A stretch of 64,000 nt of DNA from Chitinophagales bacterium (GTDB lineage: Bacteria; Bacteroidota; Bacteroidia; Chitinophagales; Chitinophagaceae): NCBI GenBank assembly GCA_013298665.1, contig JAAFIK010000004.1:115337-179336 (forward strand), given 5' to 3'. The notes beneath the pieces are model-generated. The model worked only from the letters and a program-made list of their open reading frames with translations, had not been told where the DNA came from and searched no databases. Position numbers and translations under genes: made by a program. Every line of letters begins with the position of its first letter. The stretch's first letter is position 1. Positions 18,258 to 25,831 of the stretch are shown here, piece by piece.

Positions 18258-18866
18258 ATGTTAATAACGGTACATCCTGAAGACCCTCAACCCCGGCTGA
18301 TCAAACAGGTGGTGGAGTGTTTGCGCGATGGCGGGGTTATTGTTTACCCCACAGACACCATCTATGGGCTTGGCTGCGATATTGCCCGCCAGAAAGCTGT
18401 GGAGCGCATCTGTGCCATCAAGCAGGTAGATCCGCAGAAAGCACAGTTGTCGTTTATCTGCAGCGACCTCAGCCACCTGAGCGACTATACGAAAAGCATC
18501 AGCACTCCGCTTTACCGCACGTTGAAACACCATTTACCTGGTCCTTTTACGTTTATCCTTCCTGCGAGCAAGCAGGTACCCAAAATACTGCAAAGCCGCA
18601 AATCAACGATTGGTTTGCGTATTCCGGATAATATCATTTCGATGGCGATTGTAACTGCGTTGGGCAATCCCATTCTCAGTGCATCGTTGCCAGGCGATAT
18701 GGTTGAGGAATATACCGACCCTGAAATTATTGCCGACCGCCTCGGTAAACAGGTGGATATGGTGATTAATGGTGGTGCGGGTGGTATGGAACCTTCCACG
18801 ATTGTAGATTGTACTACGGATGAGTGGACGGTAACCCGGCAGGGATTGGGGGTATGGGAGGGATAG
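18258..18866 (+). CDS. L-threonylcarbamoyladenylate synthase-type (Sua5/YciO/YrdC) protein
   Basis: 202 residues from the ATG at 18258. It shows the YrdC fold: VVECLRDGGVIVYPTDTIYGLGCD (substrate-site motif), the KAQLSFICSDLSHLSDY strand, HLPGPFTFILPAS, TIGLRIPDN, and the closing PSTIVDCT with the GxG end. The short length, without a Sua5 C-terminal domain, fits TsaC/YciO-like proteins. TsaC makes threonylcarbamoyl-AMP from threonine, bicarbonate and ATP for the t6A37 tRNA modification; YciO paralogs have a less clear role and cannot be excluded. Bacteroidota may carry both. It is cytoplasmic. Confidence 0.85.
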   Translation: MLITVHPEDPQPRLIKQVVECLRDGGVIVYPTDTIYGLGCDIARQKAVERICAIKQVDPQKAQLSFICSDLSHLSDYTKSISTPLYRTLKHHLPGPFTFILPASKQVPKILQSRKSTIGLRIPDNIISMAIVTALGNPILSASLPGDMVEEYTDPEIIADRLGKQVDMVINGGAGGMEPSTIVDCTTDEWTVTRQGLGVWEG

Positions 18867-19063
18867 GGAATGCTTTTGCATCCATAGGTTTAACCCCGGG
18901 GTAATTACCGGGTTAGCCCTGCTGTAGGATGATCATCTGGTAAAAGTCTCGTGAAAGTCCCGTAAAGGTCTGGTGCGGAATGAGCTGTATCGGGACTGTA
19001 CTGCCTGGTTTATGTACTGCTAACGGAAGGATGCGTAATGCTGGACCGGGGTTATGGTTATAT

Positions 19064-19105
19064 ACAAAAGTCCGTGCCGGCTGATGAACCGGCACAGACT
19101 TTTGT
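19064..19105 (-). terminator. Strong hairpin terminator behind the small secreted protein gene
   Basis: Two 17-base arms with a single mismatch (ACAAAAGTC-x-GTGCCGG against its complement) enclose an 8-base loop. The arms end in CTTTTGT on either strand, so it may act in both directions. It lies 16 bases behind the stop at 19122. Confidence 0.7.
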
Positions 19106-19121
19106 GTTGTCTGATTGTGGA

Positions 19122-19430
19122 TCAGTTCCTGTCGCGGTTATTGTGTTTTTTGCGATAAATTTTACGACTGGCCTGGCGTTGGTCCTGCCTGATTTCCTTT
19201 CTTTCTACAGGGGTGATCACACCATCGTTGGTTTTGGCCGTTCTGATTTCCCTGCGGATTTCACGCTGGTCTTTTACGAGGTTTACTGTTTCTGCCTTAG
19301 TGAGTTCTCCACTTCTTACACCTTGTTTGATGCGTTGCCTTTCCTGGTGTGCCCTGGCCCTGATTTGTGCGTTTGTGTTGGTAGTGAGCGCCAGCAGGAT
19401 GGCGGTAACCATAATCAATTTCGTTTTCAT
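19122..19430 (-). CDS. Small basic secreted protein
   Basis: 102 residues with a clear signal peptide (MKTKLIMVTAILLALTTNTNAQ). The mature 80 residues are very rich in Arg, Lys and Gln and predicted helical (IRARAHQERQRIKQG, LVKDQREIRREIRTAK, RKEIRQDQRQASRKIY). The repeated pattern of a helix followed by a GELTKAE or GVITPVE turn suggests two related helix-turn units (VRSGELTKAETVNLVKDQREIR and KTNDGVITPVERKEIRQDQR), possibly an internal duplication. Similar small proteins occur in Bacteroidota; function unknown. It has its own terminator. Confidence 0.75.
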   Translation of the reverse strand: MKTKLIMVTAILLALTTNTNAQIRARAHQERQRIKQGVRSGELTKAETVNLVKDQREIRREIRTAKTNDGVITPVERKEIRQDQRQASRKIYRKKHNNRDRN

Positions 19431-19529
19431 GTTGTTTCTTTTTAAAATTTTAATGTATTGCTTTCTTCTGCTTACTCAGACTGCGGCATTTGTACAGGGT
19501 TTAACCCGGATGTTTTTTTAGAGGAATGA

Positions 19530-20126
19530 TCAGTACAGTGGCAATTGGGCAGGGAGGATATTGAAACTTTTCCGGTGGTATTCGCAAAGGCCGAATCTGG
19601 CTATGGCATTGCGGTGTGTGGCTGTGCCGTAGCCTTTATTGCTGTTCCACCCATACCAGGGGTAGGCTTTGTGCAGGTGCAGCATATACTCATCGCGGTA
19701 GGTTTTAGCCAGTATGCTGGCAGCAGCAATATTGCTGTATATGCCATCTCCTTTGATGATGCAATGGTGTGGGATGCCATGGAAGGGCCTGAAGCGGTTG
19801 CCATCAACCAGTAAGCAGCCGGGGCGGAGGGCAAGTGCACTTACGGCCTGGTGCATGGCCTGGTAGGTGGCTTGCAGAATATTAATGCGGTCGATGTCTT
19901 TTTCGTCAACTGAGGCTACTGCAAAAGCGAGGCTTTCTTTCTCAATGACCAGCCTTAGGGCATCACGTTGCGGAGCCTTGAGTTGTTTGGAATCGTTGAG
20001 CAGGGGGTGCTGAAAGCCTTTGGGCAGGATAACGGCTGCGGCAAATACAGGGCCTGCATAGCAACCCCTGCCGGCTTCGTCGATACCTGCTTCAATATGC
20101 AAATCCTGAAAAGAAGAAAGCAGCAC
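19530..20126 (-). CDS. rnhB: Ribonuclease HII
   Basis: 198 residues. The active site is intact: GIDEAGRG (Asp16, Glu17), the LLVDGN aspartate (about 108), and AAASILAKTYRDEYM. The conserved GYGTATH segment lies near the C-terminus. The enzyme removes RNA from RNA-DNA hybrids and single ribonucleotides from DNA. The motif usually reading GCLAGPV is GCYAGPV here. The start is a GTG at 20126, 11 bases behind a perfect -7 element, so the mRNA leader must be very short. Divergent from the small membrane protein gene. Confidence 0.95.
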   Translation of the reverse strand: MLLSSFQDLHIEAGIDEAGRGCYAGPVFAAAVILPKGFQHPLLNDSKQLKAPQRDALRLVIEKESLAFAVASVDEKDIDRINILQATYQAMHQAVSALALRPGCLLVDGNRFRPFHGIPHHCIIKGDGIYSNIAAASILAKTYRDEYMLHLHKAYPWYGWNSNKGYGTATHRNAIARFGLCEYHRKSFNILPAQLPLY

Positions 20127-20137
20127 GTCTTTTTTTT

Positions 20138-20145
20138 CAAAAATA
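20138..20145 (-). promoter_or_regulatory. -7 element of rnhB
   Basis: Minus-strand TATTTTTG (TAnnTTTG), with a weak TTTTA about 19 bases upstream. It ends 11 bases before the GTG start, supporting that start. Confidence 0.6.
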
Positions 20146-20181
20146 GTTTTTTTGATTGGTGTAGTAAAACTGATACATTTT

Positions 20182-20190
20182 TATATTTTG
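20182..20190 (+). promoter_or_regulatory. -7-like element of the small membrane protein gene
   Basis: TATATTTTG (the consensus with one extra base) ends four bases before the ATG at 20195, which would make the transcript leaderless or nearly so. Confidence 0.4.
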
Positions 20191-20194
20191 CGGG

Positions 20195-20446
20195 ATGATC
20201 AAGCAATCCCCTTCACTGTTGTTTTGCCTGCTGCTGGACCTGATCGGGTGTTTTACCTATATCATACCGGTGCTTGGCGAATTTGGCGACATCATTTGGG
20301 CGCCGCTCTCGGCGTTTATTTTTTATAAAACCTTTGGTGTTTCCCGGGGTGTACTGGGTGGTATCATCAATTTTATCGAGGAGGCGCTGCCATATACGGA
20401 CTTTATTCCTTCTTTTACGATCATGTGGTTCCTGCAGAAAAAATAA
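20195..20446 (+). CDS. Small conserved membrane protein, unknown function
   Basis: 83 residues with a hydrophobic N-terminal helix (LLFCLLLDLIGCFTYIIPVL) and a second hydrophobic stretch (IIWAPLSAFIFYKTFG), ending in DFIPSFTIMWFLQKK. The GGIINFIEEALPYTDFIPS motif is recognisable in short uncharacterised proteins of Bacteroidota. Likely an inner-membrane protein with two spans. It is divergent from rnhB (68 bases between starts) and 69 bases upstream of heme A synthase, which has its own promoter. Confidence 0.7.
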   Translation: MIKQSPSLLFCLLLDLIGCFTYIIPVLGEFGDIIWAPLSAFIFYKTFGVSRGVLGGIINFIEEALPYTDFIPSFTIMWFLQKK

Positions 20447-20466
20447 CTGCTGACTGCTATAAATTC

Positions 20467-20499
20467 TTTGGGTGACAGCCGTTGCGGGGGTTAACTTTG
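20467..20499 (+). promoter_or_regulatory. Promoter of the heme A synthase gene
   Basis: TTTG (20467-20470), a 21-base spacer, and TAACTTTG (20492-20499): a full Bacteroidota -33/-7 pair. The ATG follows 16 bases behind the -7 element. Confidence 0.7.
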
Positions 20500-20515
20500 C
20501 AGCAATTTTTAAGCT

Positions 20516-21448
20516 ATGCAGGCTATCAGGCGCTGGATTCTCGCTACGTTAATACTTTCTTTCCTGGTCATCATTGCGGGTGGTGTGGTACGTACCACAC
20601 AAAGTGGCATGGGCTGCCCCGACTGGCCCAAATGTTTTGGCCGCTGGATACCGCCTGTCAATGCAGATCAACTGCCTCCGGATTTTGAGAAGTACCTGCG
20701 TAAGCAGGATATTGATCATAAGTTTAATGTATGGCATACCTGGATTGAATACATCAACCGTTTGCTGGGTGCCTTGCTGGGTTTATTTGCCGTTGTACAG
20801 GTTGCGCTGCTCTTTCGCAAACGCCGCCAGTTGCGCCGCTCCTGGCAACTGGCGCTGGGTTTCCTGGGGGTGGTGGTGGCCACCGGACTGTTTGGCGCGA
20901 TCGTGGTCAAACTCAATCTTGCACACGTTAGTATTTCTGTACACCTTTTCTTTGCGCTCCTGCTGCTTTGGGTACAAACTGCGCTTTGGTTGTCTTTCCG
21001 CGGACGGCTGTTTATGCTGGCTGTTCCGCAGCAGATGCGCCGCTGGCTGCTGCTGCTTACACTTGTATTACTGGCACAGGGCATACTGGGTACTTTGGTG
21101 CGGATGTATGTGGACGAGGTCTCGAAAACGCTGCAATACGGCCAACGCGAAAAATGGCTGGCTGATATCCCGCTGGCATTTATCATCCATCGCAGCTTTT
21201 CGTGGTTTGTGTTGGGGGCGACCATTTTTACGGCCTGGAAGGCATCAGCATATCCTGCACTACGCGGGGGTATATACCGTCTTTGCGTATGGACAGGGCT
21301 TAATATGGCAGCCGGTATCGTGCTGTTTTATGCCGGTATGCCGGCTTTTGCACAACCGGTTCACCTTTTGCTGGCCACGGCAGCATTGGCACAGGCTGCT
21401 GCTGCCTGGCTGCAAACCAGGCAACCGGCAACTGATATCCCTGAATAG
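20516..21448 (+). CDS. ctaA: Heme A synthase (COX15/CtaA family)
   Basis: 310 residues with eight predicted membrane helices in two four-helix halves. Family marks are VIIAGGVVRTTQSGMGCPDWPKCFG after helix 1 and histidines that can bind the hemes at HTWIEYINR, SVHLFFAL, HRSFSWF and HLLLATA, one at the membrane face of each helix pair. It converts heme O to heme A for aa3-type cytochrome c oxidases, so the organism should make a heme-A oxidase. The protoheme farnesyltransferase (ctaB) and oxidase genes are not in the window. The Cys in GCPDWPKC fits the periplasmic-loop position seen in the family. Confidence 0.95.
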   Translation: MQAIRRWILATLILSFLVIIAGGVVRTTQSGMGCPDWPKCFGRWIPPVNADQLPPDFEKYLRKQDIDHKFNVWHTWIEYINRLLGALLGLFAVVQVALLFRKRRQLRRSWQLALGFLGVVVATGLFGAIVVKLNLAHVSISVHLFFALLLLWVQTALWLSFRGRLFMLAVPQQMRRWLLLLTLVLLAQGILGTLVRMYVDEVSKTLQYGQREKWLADIPLAFIIHRSFSWFVLGATIFTAWKASAYPALRGGIYRLCVWTGLNMAAGIVLFYAGMPAFAQPVHLLLATAALAQAAAAWLQTRQPATDIPE

Positions 21449-21494
21449 CGGTTCACTTTGCTTTTTGTCGTAATTTTAAAAAAACCGATTGGGT

Positions 21495-23708
21495 ATGAAG
21501 CAAAGGCTGAAGGATATTTTTTATGCTTTTCCGATTCAATTATTCATTCTCCATTTCCGCAAATACCAGGTGCTGCTGATCTCATGGGCCGTGTTGACGA
21601 GTACGATCAGCAGTGGCTTTATGCACAATTTTGGCGCAGATGCGCTGTTTTTTTCTCCCGATTATATGGGCAGGGTCAATGCACTTGGTTCTGCCATCGT
21701 GGGCGTAGCCATGGGGGTGTTCATGATGAGCTGGAACATCACCACTTTTATCCTGCACAGCAAACGGTGTAAGTTTTTAGCCACCACGGCAAAGCCATTC
21801 CTGAAATACTGTATTAATAATGCTGTACTGCCCCTGCTTTTTTTACTGTATTACATTGTGCAACTGGTACGGTTCGACAGTAATAAGGAGCTTATGGATG
21901 GCTGGGAAATTGCAGGACTGCTTTTCGGATTGCTGGGTGGATTTGCCGTTTCTACGGCATTTGCGCTGGCTTATTTTTTTGGTGCAGAAAAGACCATCCA
22001 GTACAGTATGGCGCAGGTGATCGGTAACCCGGGTGCATTCCGTCAGGCATATGATCCGCAGGTAAACCGCCAGCAGCAGGGTTTCGGGCTGCGGGTGAGT
22101 TATTATTTCAGTACCCGCTTCCGTTTACGGAAGGCGAGGAATGTTGAGCATTACAGCGAGGGTTACCTGGATGCCATTTTTAAACGTCACCATGTTGCGG
22201 CCATCATCAGTGTGATACTGGCTTTTGTCTTTTTGGTGATTGTGGGGTTCTTCCTGGATAATAAATGGTGTGAAGTGCCTGCTGCGGCAAGTATTTTAAT
22301 CTTTTTCGCGGTTGCTACGGCGGTTATCGGTGCGCTCACTTATTTTCTGCAAAGCTGGAGTTTGCTGTTTATCATTATTCTTTTTTACAGCATCAACCAA
22401 TTGTACCGCAACGAGATCATCGATCCGCGCAACAAGGCTTACGGGATCAACTATACCGACAAAATGACGCGGCCGAAATACAACAAGGCCGCTCTGCAGC
22501 AACTCTGCACCCCTGCTATGATGGCTCGTGATAAGGCAGCCATGGAAAAGATACTGGACAAATGGAAACAGCGACAGGATTCGGTCCGCCCGTTGATGGT
22601 ATTGATCAATGTAAGCGGGGGTGGGCTGCGCAGTGCTGCCTTTGTGATGCACAGTCTCCAGCAGTTGGACAGTATAACGGGCGGGAGGCTGATGCGACAA
22701 ACAGTGCTGATCAGCGGAGCCAGCGGAGGGATGCTTTCGGCTGCGTTTTACCGTGAGCTTTACCGGCAAAAGGGGAAGGGGGCAGCGATTAACCTGCACG
22801 ACCCGGTTTACACGAACCGGATTGCCGGGGATCTGCTCAACCCTGTATTCTCTTCCATGATTGCCCGGGATATTTTTGCACCGGCGCAAAAATTTTCGGT
22901 TGGCGCATACCGGTACATCAAAGACAGGGGATATGCTTTTGAAAAAAAATTAGACGATAATACCGGTGGTGTGCTGCGTCTGCAATTGAAGGATATGGCG
23001 GCAGATGAAGCACAGGCGCTGGTACCCATGATCTTTTTCAACAGTGTGGTTACGCGGGATGGCCGGAAAATGCTGATGAGTACACAACCGATCAGTTTTA
23101 TGATGAAACCGGCCATGCAGCAGTATGACACCACTGCCAGTCCGGATGCGATTGACTTCGGTGCCATGTTTGCCCGCCAGGACCCTATGGGTATCCGGCT
23201 GCTGACAGCGTTGCGTATGAACGCGACTTTCCCCTATGTGCTGCCCAATGTATGGCTGCCTTCGGAGCCGGTTATTGATGTAATGGATGCGGGTTTGCGC
23301 GACAATTTCGGGCAGGAAACCAGTTTGCGGTTTATCGATCATTTTAAGGACTGGATAAGGGTGAATACAAGCGGTATACTGATGGTTCAGTTGCGCGACC
23401 GGCCCGGTGATAACTGGCAGCAGCCTATGGAGACGGGTTCTATAACCGATATCCTGCTCAAACCGGCCACGATGCTGCAAACGAACTGGTACAAGCTGCA
23501 GGACTTTTTTCAAACAGACCAATATGCTTACCTGCACAACGACAGTTGTATCAACCGCCTCAGTTTTATGTATGTACCGGCCAGGGAAGACAGCAGGGCA
23601 GCCCTTAATTTTCACCTCACCAACCGGGAGAAAAAAGATGTTATCGCTGCTTTTGGCAATACGCAGAACCAGGCTGCTGCGCGTAAGCTGGCGTTGCTGC
23701 TTCGTTAG
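21495..23708 (+). CDS. Membrane-anchored patatin-like phospholipase
   Basis: 737 residues from the ATG at 21495. The N-terminal 300 residues hold about six membrane helices (near 23-42, 62-86, 108-126, 139-163, 236-254, 262-302). A patatin domain follows: oxyanion loop GGGLRS (375-380), nucleophile elbow GASGG with Ser410, and the catalytic Asp598 in DAG (DVMDAGLRDNFGQE). Both catalytic residues are therefore present. Patatin domains hydrolyse acyl esters of membrane lipids. The active domain should sit on one face of the cytoplasmic membrane; the side is not certain. Monocistronic, 46 bases behind ctaA. Confidence 0.85.
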   Translation: MKQRLKDIFYAFPIQLFILHFRKYQVLLISWAVLTSTISSGFMHNFGADALFFSPDYMGRVNALGSAIVGVAMGVFMMSWNITTFILHSKRCKFLATTAKPFLKYCINNAVLPLLFLLYYIVQLVRFDSNKELMDGWEIAGLLFGLLGGFAVSTAFALAYFFGAEKTIQYSMAQVIGNPGAFRQAYDPQVNRQQQGFGLRVSYYFSTRFRLRKARNVEHYSEGYLDAIFKRHHVAAIISVILAFVFLVIVGFFLDNKWCEVPAAASILIFFAVATAVIGALTYFLQSWSLLFIIILFYSINQLYRNEIIDPRNKAYGINYTDKMTRPKYNKAALQQLCTPAMMARDKAAMEKILDKWKQRQDSVRPLMVLINVSGGGLRSAAFVMHSLQQLDSITGGRLMRQTVLISGASGGMLSAAFYRELYRQKGKGAAINLHDPVYTNRIAGDLLNPVFSSMIARDIFAPAQKFSVGAYRYIKDRGYAFEKKLDDNTGGVLRLQLKDMAADEAQALVPMIFFNSVVTRDGRKMLMSTQPISFMMKPAMQQYDTTASPDAIDFGAMFARQDPMGIRLLTALRMNATFPYVLPNVWLPSEPVIDVMDAGLRDNFGQETSLRFIDHFKDWIRVNTSGILMVQLRDRPGDNWQQPMETGSITDILLKPATMLQTNWYKLQDFFQTDQYAYLHNDSCINRLSFMYVPAREDSRAALNFHLTNREKKDVIAAFGNTQNQAAARKLALLLR

Positions 23709-23820
23709 CACCCGAACTGCACACCAGAGGTAACCACGTAGTCTCCAAGGTCTGCAATAGAAGCGTCGCAGGCCACTTTTGCCTGTATCTGGCATTTAGT
23801 GCAGAACAATAAGAATTTTA

Positions 23821-23853
23821 TGTTAATCCAGTATTAAGTTAGTGTTAACAAAA
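23821..23853 (+). promoter_or_regulatory. Three 11-bp direct repeats upstream of the phosphate-transport genes (PHO-box-like)
   Basis: TTAA occurs at 23823, 23834 and 23845 in units TGTTAATCCAG, TATTAAGTTAG and TGTTAACAAAA, exactly 11 bases apart. PhoB binds 11-bp direct repeats, so this fits a PhoB site. It lies 32 bases upstream of the -7 element of the PhoU-like gene. Confidence 0.45.
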
Positions 23854-23884
23854 GTGAATGCGCTGGTGCTGGGTGGATAAATCA

Positions 23885-23892
23885 TATTTTTG
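23885..23892 (+). promoter_or_regulatory. -7 element of the DUF47/PiT operon
   Basis: TATTTTTG, a perfect TAnnTTTG match, 17 bases before the ATG at 23910. No TTG is present at the -33 position, which suits an activator-dependent promoter. Confidence 0.6.
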
Positions 23893-23909
23893 CCACAAAC
23901 TCAAACTAC

Positions 23910-24557
23910 ATGGGACTGAACTCATTTTTTAAGATTTTTTTACCCAAAGACAAGATTTTTTACCAGTTGTTCGAAAACGTATCCTCTACACTGGTTATCA
24001 TGGGGGAAAAGCTCAAAGAGGTTGTAAATGAACCGGATTTTGATAAGCGTGGACAATCGATCAAGGAAATAGAGGATATGGAACATACCTGTGATGATTA
24101 TACACACGAAATTTTTACCCAGTTGGGCAAAAACTTCATCACCCCTTTCGACCGGGAAGATATCCACTACCTTGCTACTGCGCTTGATGATATTGCAGAT
24201 TATATACAGGCTTCTGCCAAGAAGATCAATTTTTACAAGGTAAACCCGAACGATATCGGTATCCAGAAAATGGCCGATGTGATTGCCCAGGGTTGCGAAG
24301 CTGTACACCGGGCGGTTACAGAATTGCGGGATATGAAGAATATGCGGAAGATCACTGATGCACTGGTGGCCATCAACAGCATTGAAAACCAGGGTGATGA
24401 TATTTTTGACATGAGTATCGAGAAATTATTTGATACAGAACCTGATGCTAAAGAAGTGATCAAGAAAAGAGAAATCTATCAGGTAATGGAAATTGTCACC
24501 GATAAATGCGAGGATGCTGCCAATGTTATTGAAAGTATCATCGTTAAATACGCATAA
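23910..24557 (+). CDS. DUF47 (PhoU-like) phosphate transport accessory protein
   Basis: 215 residues, all helical, matching the DUF47/PhoU_div family: KDKIFYQLFENVSSTLVIMGEKL at the start, KEIEDMEHTCDDYTHEIFTQLGKNFITPFDREDIHYLATALDDIADYIQASAKKI in the centre and MEIVTDKCEDAANVIESIIVKYA at the end. The E-x4-D and D-x3-D patterns resemble the metal-binding motifs of PhoU. These proteins accompany PiT transporters and modulate phosphate uptake. Here the PiT gene follows 33 bases later on the same strand, an operon. The 11-bp repeats upstream suggest phosphate control. Confidence 0.93.
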   Translation: MGLNSFFKIFLPKDKIFYQLFENVSSTLVIMGEKLKEVVNEPDFDKRGQSIKEIEDMEHTCDDYTHEIFTQLGKNFITPFDREDIHYLATALDDIADYIQASAKKINFYKVNPNDIGIQKMADVIAQGCEAVHRAVTELRDMKNMRKITDALVAINSIENQGDDIFDMSIEKLFDTEPDAKEVIKKREIYQVMEIVTDKCEDAANVIESIIVKYA

Positions 24558-24590
24558 CCCAAGTCCCGATTCAATCACAACCAACTGCGT

Positions 24591-25730
24591 ATGACCACTC
24601 TATTAGTCACCATTATAGTACTGGCGATCATTTTTGATTATATCAATGGTTTTCATGATGCTGCCAATTCGATAGCCACCATTGTTTCCACAAAGGTACT
24701 GACGCCCTTCCAGGCGGTGATCTGGGCGGCATTTTTCAACTTTGTGGCTTTTTTTATTTTCAATGATCATAAGGTAGCCAATACCGTCGCCAAAACGGTA
24801 AATAAGGAATCCATAACGCTGGTGGTTATCCTTGCAGGCGTTATTTCTGCCATCATCTGGAACCTGGTTACCTGGTGGTATGGCATTCCTTCTTCTTCAT
24901 CGCATACGCTTATTGGTGGCTTTGCAGGAGCCGCAATTGCCCACGCAGGATTCTCAAGTATAGATGCCAGTAATATTTATACCACACTTATTTTTATTGT
25001 GCTTGCGCCGTTGATCGGTATGCTCATATCGGTTTTCATTACTTTAGTGACCATGCAGCGGAATTTCTGGCTCAAAATCAGCATCATTGCTGTATTGGTA
25101 GCTGTATGTGTGCTGTTTATCCCTTTTAAAAAGCCATTTGAAAGATGGGCACTGCTTATACTGGGTGTGGTGTTTATCCTTACTTATTTTTATAATTATC
25201 TGCGCGGAGAAAATGCTTACCGGACGGCCAATATGTATAAAAAATTACAGTTGGTTTCTTCTGCAGCTTTTAGTGTGGGACATGGGGGCAGCGATGCCCA
25301 GAAAGCCATGGGTATTATTGCTGCTGCACTGGTGGCCAATGGTAATTATGCCAGTGTGGATGTGGCTTTAAAAAATGCCAACTGGGTGCCATTGGTTTGC
25401 TATGCGGCTATTGGTTTGGGTACGATGAGTGGTGGCTGGAAAATTGTAAAAACCATGGGGACAAAGATCACCAAGGTAACACCGCTTGAGGGTGTTTGTG
25501 CGGAAACAGCCGGTGCTATCACGCTGTTTACCGCTGCCAATCTGGGTGCACCGGCCAGTACCACACATACGATTACCGGATCCATTATTGGTGTGGGTGC
25601 TACCAAAAGGTTGAGTGCTGTGCGCTGGGGTGTAACGGTAAACCTGATCTGGGCCTGGATACTTACGATACCTGTTAGTGGTTTGCTGGCCATGGGTATC
25701 TATAAAGTACTGTCTATTTTTATCAATTAG
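24591..25730 (+). CDS. Inorganic phosphate transporter (PiT family)
   Basis: 379 residues with about ten membrane helices. The two inverted PiT repeats are plain: FDYINGFHDAANSIATIVSTKVL (17-39) near the N-terminus and SVGHGGSDAQKAMGIIAAALVANG (about 221-244), followed by GGWKIVKTMGTKITKVTPLEGVCAETAGAITLF and a second GAPASTTHTITGSIIGVG. PiT proteins are low-affinity symporters of phosphate with protons or sodium, or of metal-phosphate. It forms an operon with the DUF47 protein and is closed by a terminator at 25756. Confidence 0.95.
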   Translation: MTTLLVTIIVLAIIFDYINGFHDAANSIATIVSTKVLTPFQAVIWAAFFNFVAFFIFNDHKVANTVAKTVNKESITLVVILAGVISAIIWNLVTWWYGIPSSSSHTLIGGFAGAAIAHAGFSSIDASNIYTTLIFIVLAPLIGMLISVFITLVTMQRNFWLKISIIAVLVAVCVLFIPFKKPFERWALLILGVVFILTYFYNYLRGENAYRTANMYKKLQLVSSAAFSVGHGGSDAQKAMGIIAAALVANGNYASVDVALKNANWVPLVCYAAIGLGTMSGGWKIVKTMGTKITKVTPLEGVCAETAGAITLFTAANLGAPASTTHTITGSIIGVGATKRLSAVRWGVTVNLIWAWILTIPVSGLLAMGIYKVLSIFIN

Positions 25731-25755
25731 GGGGTGCTTTTGCAATGTTATCCAT

Positions 25756-25779
25756 ACCTTCCCGCGCGGAAGGTTTTTT
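25756..25779 (+). terminator. Terminator of the DUF47/PiT operon
   Basis: 7-bp stem ACCTTCC/GGAAGGT with a 5-base loop, followed by six T, 25 bases behind the PiT stop codon. Confidence 0.85.
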
Positions 25780-25819
25780 ATTGGAGGCAGACCGACTGTT
25801 CCGCTTTTGATTGTTCCTT

Positions 25820-25827
25820 TATATTTG
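25820..25827 (+). promoter_or_regulatory. -7 element of galE
   Basis: TATATTTG ends only four bases before the ATG at 25832. If transcription starts the usual 4-7 bases behind the -7 element, the mRNA is leaderless or nearly so. It also fixes the start codon at 25832 rather than 25811. Confidence 0.6.
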
Positions 25828-25831
25828 CAGC

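Noticed and set aside
19064..19105. Insertion-sequence inverted repeats or REP element
   Set aside because: Position behind a stop codon and T-rich stem ends fit a terminator better, and no second copy was seen.
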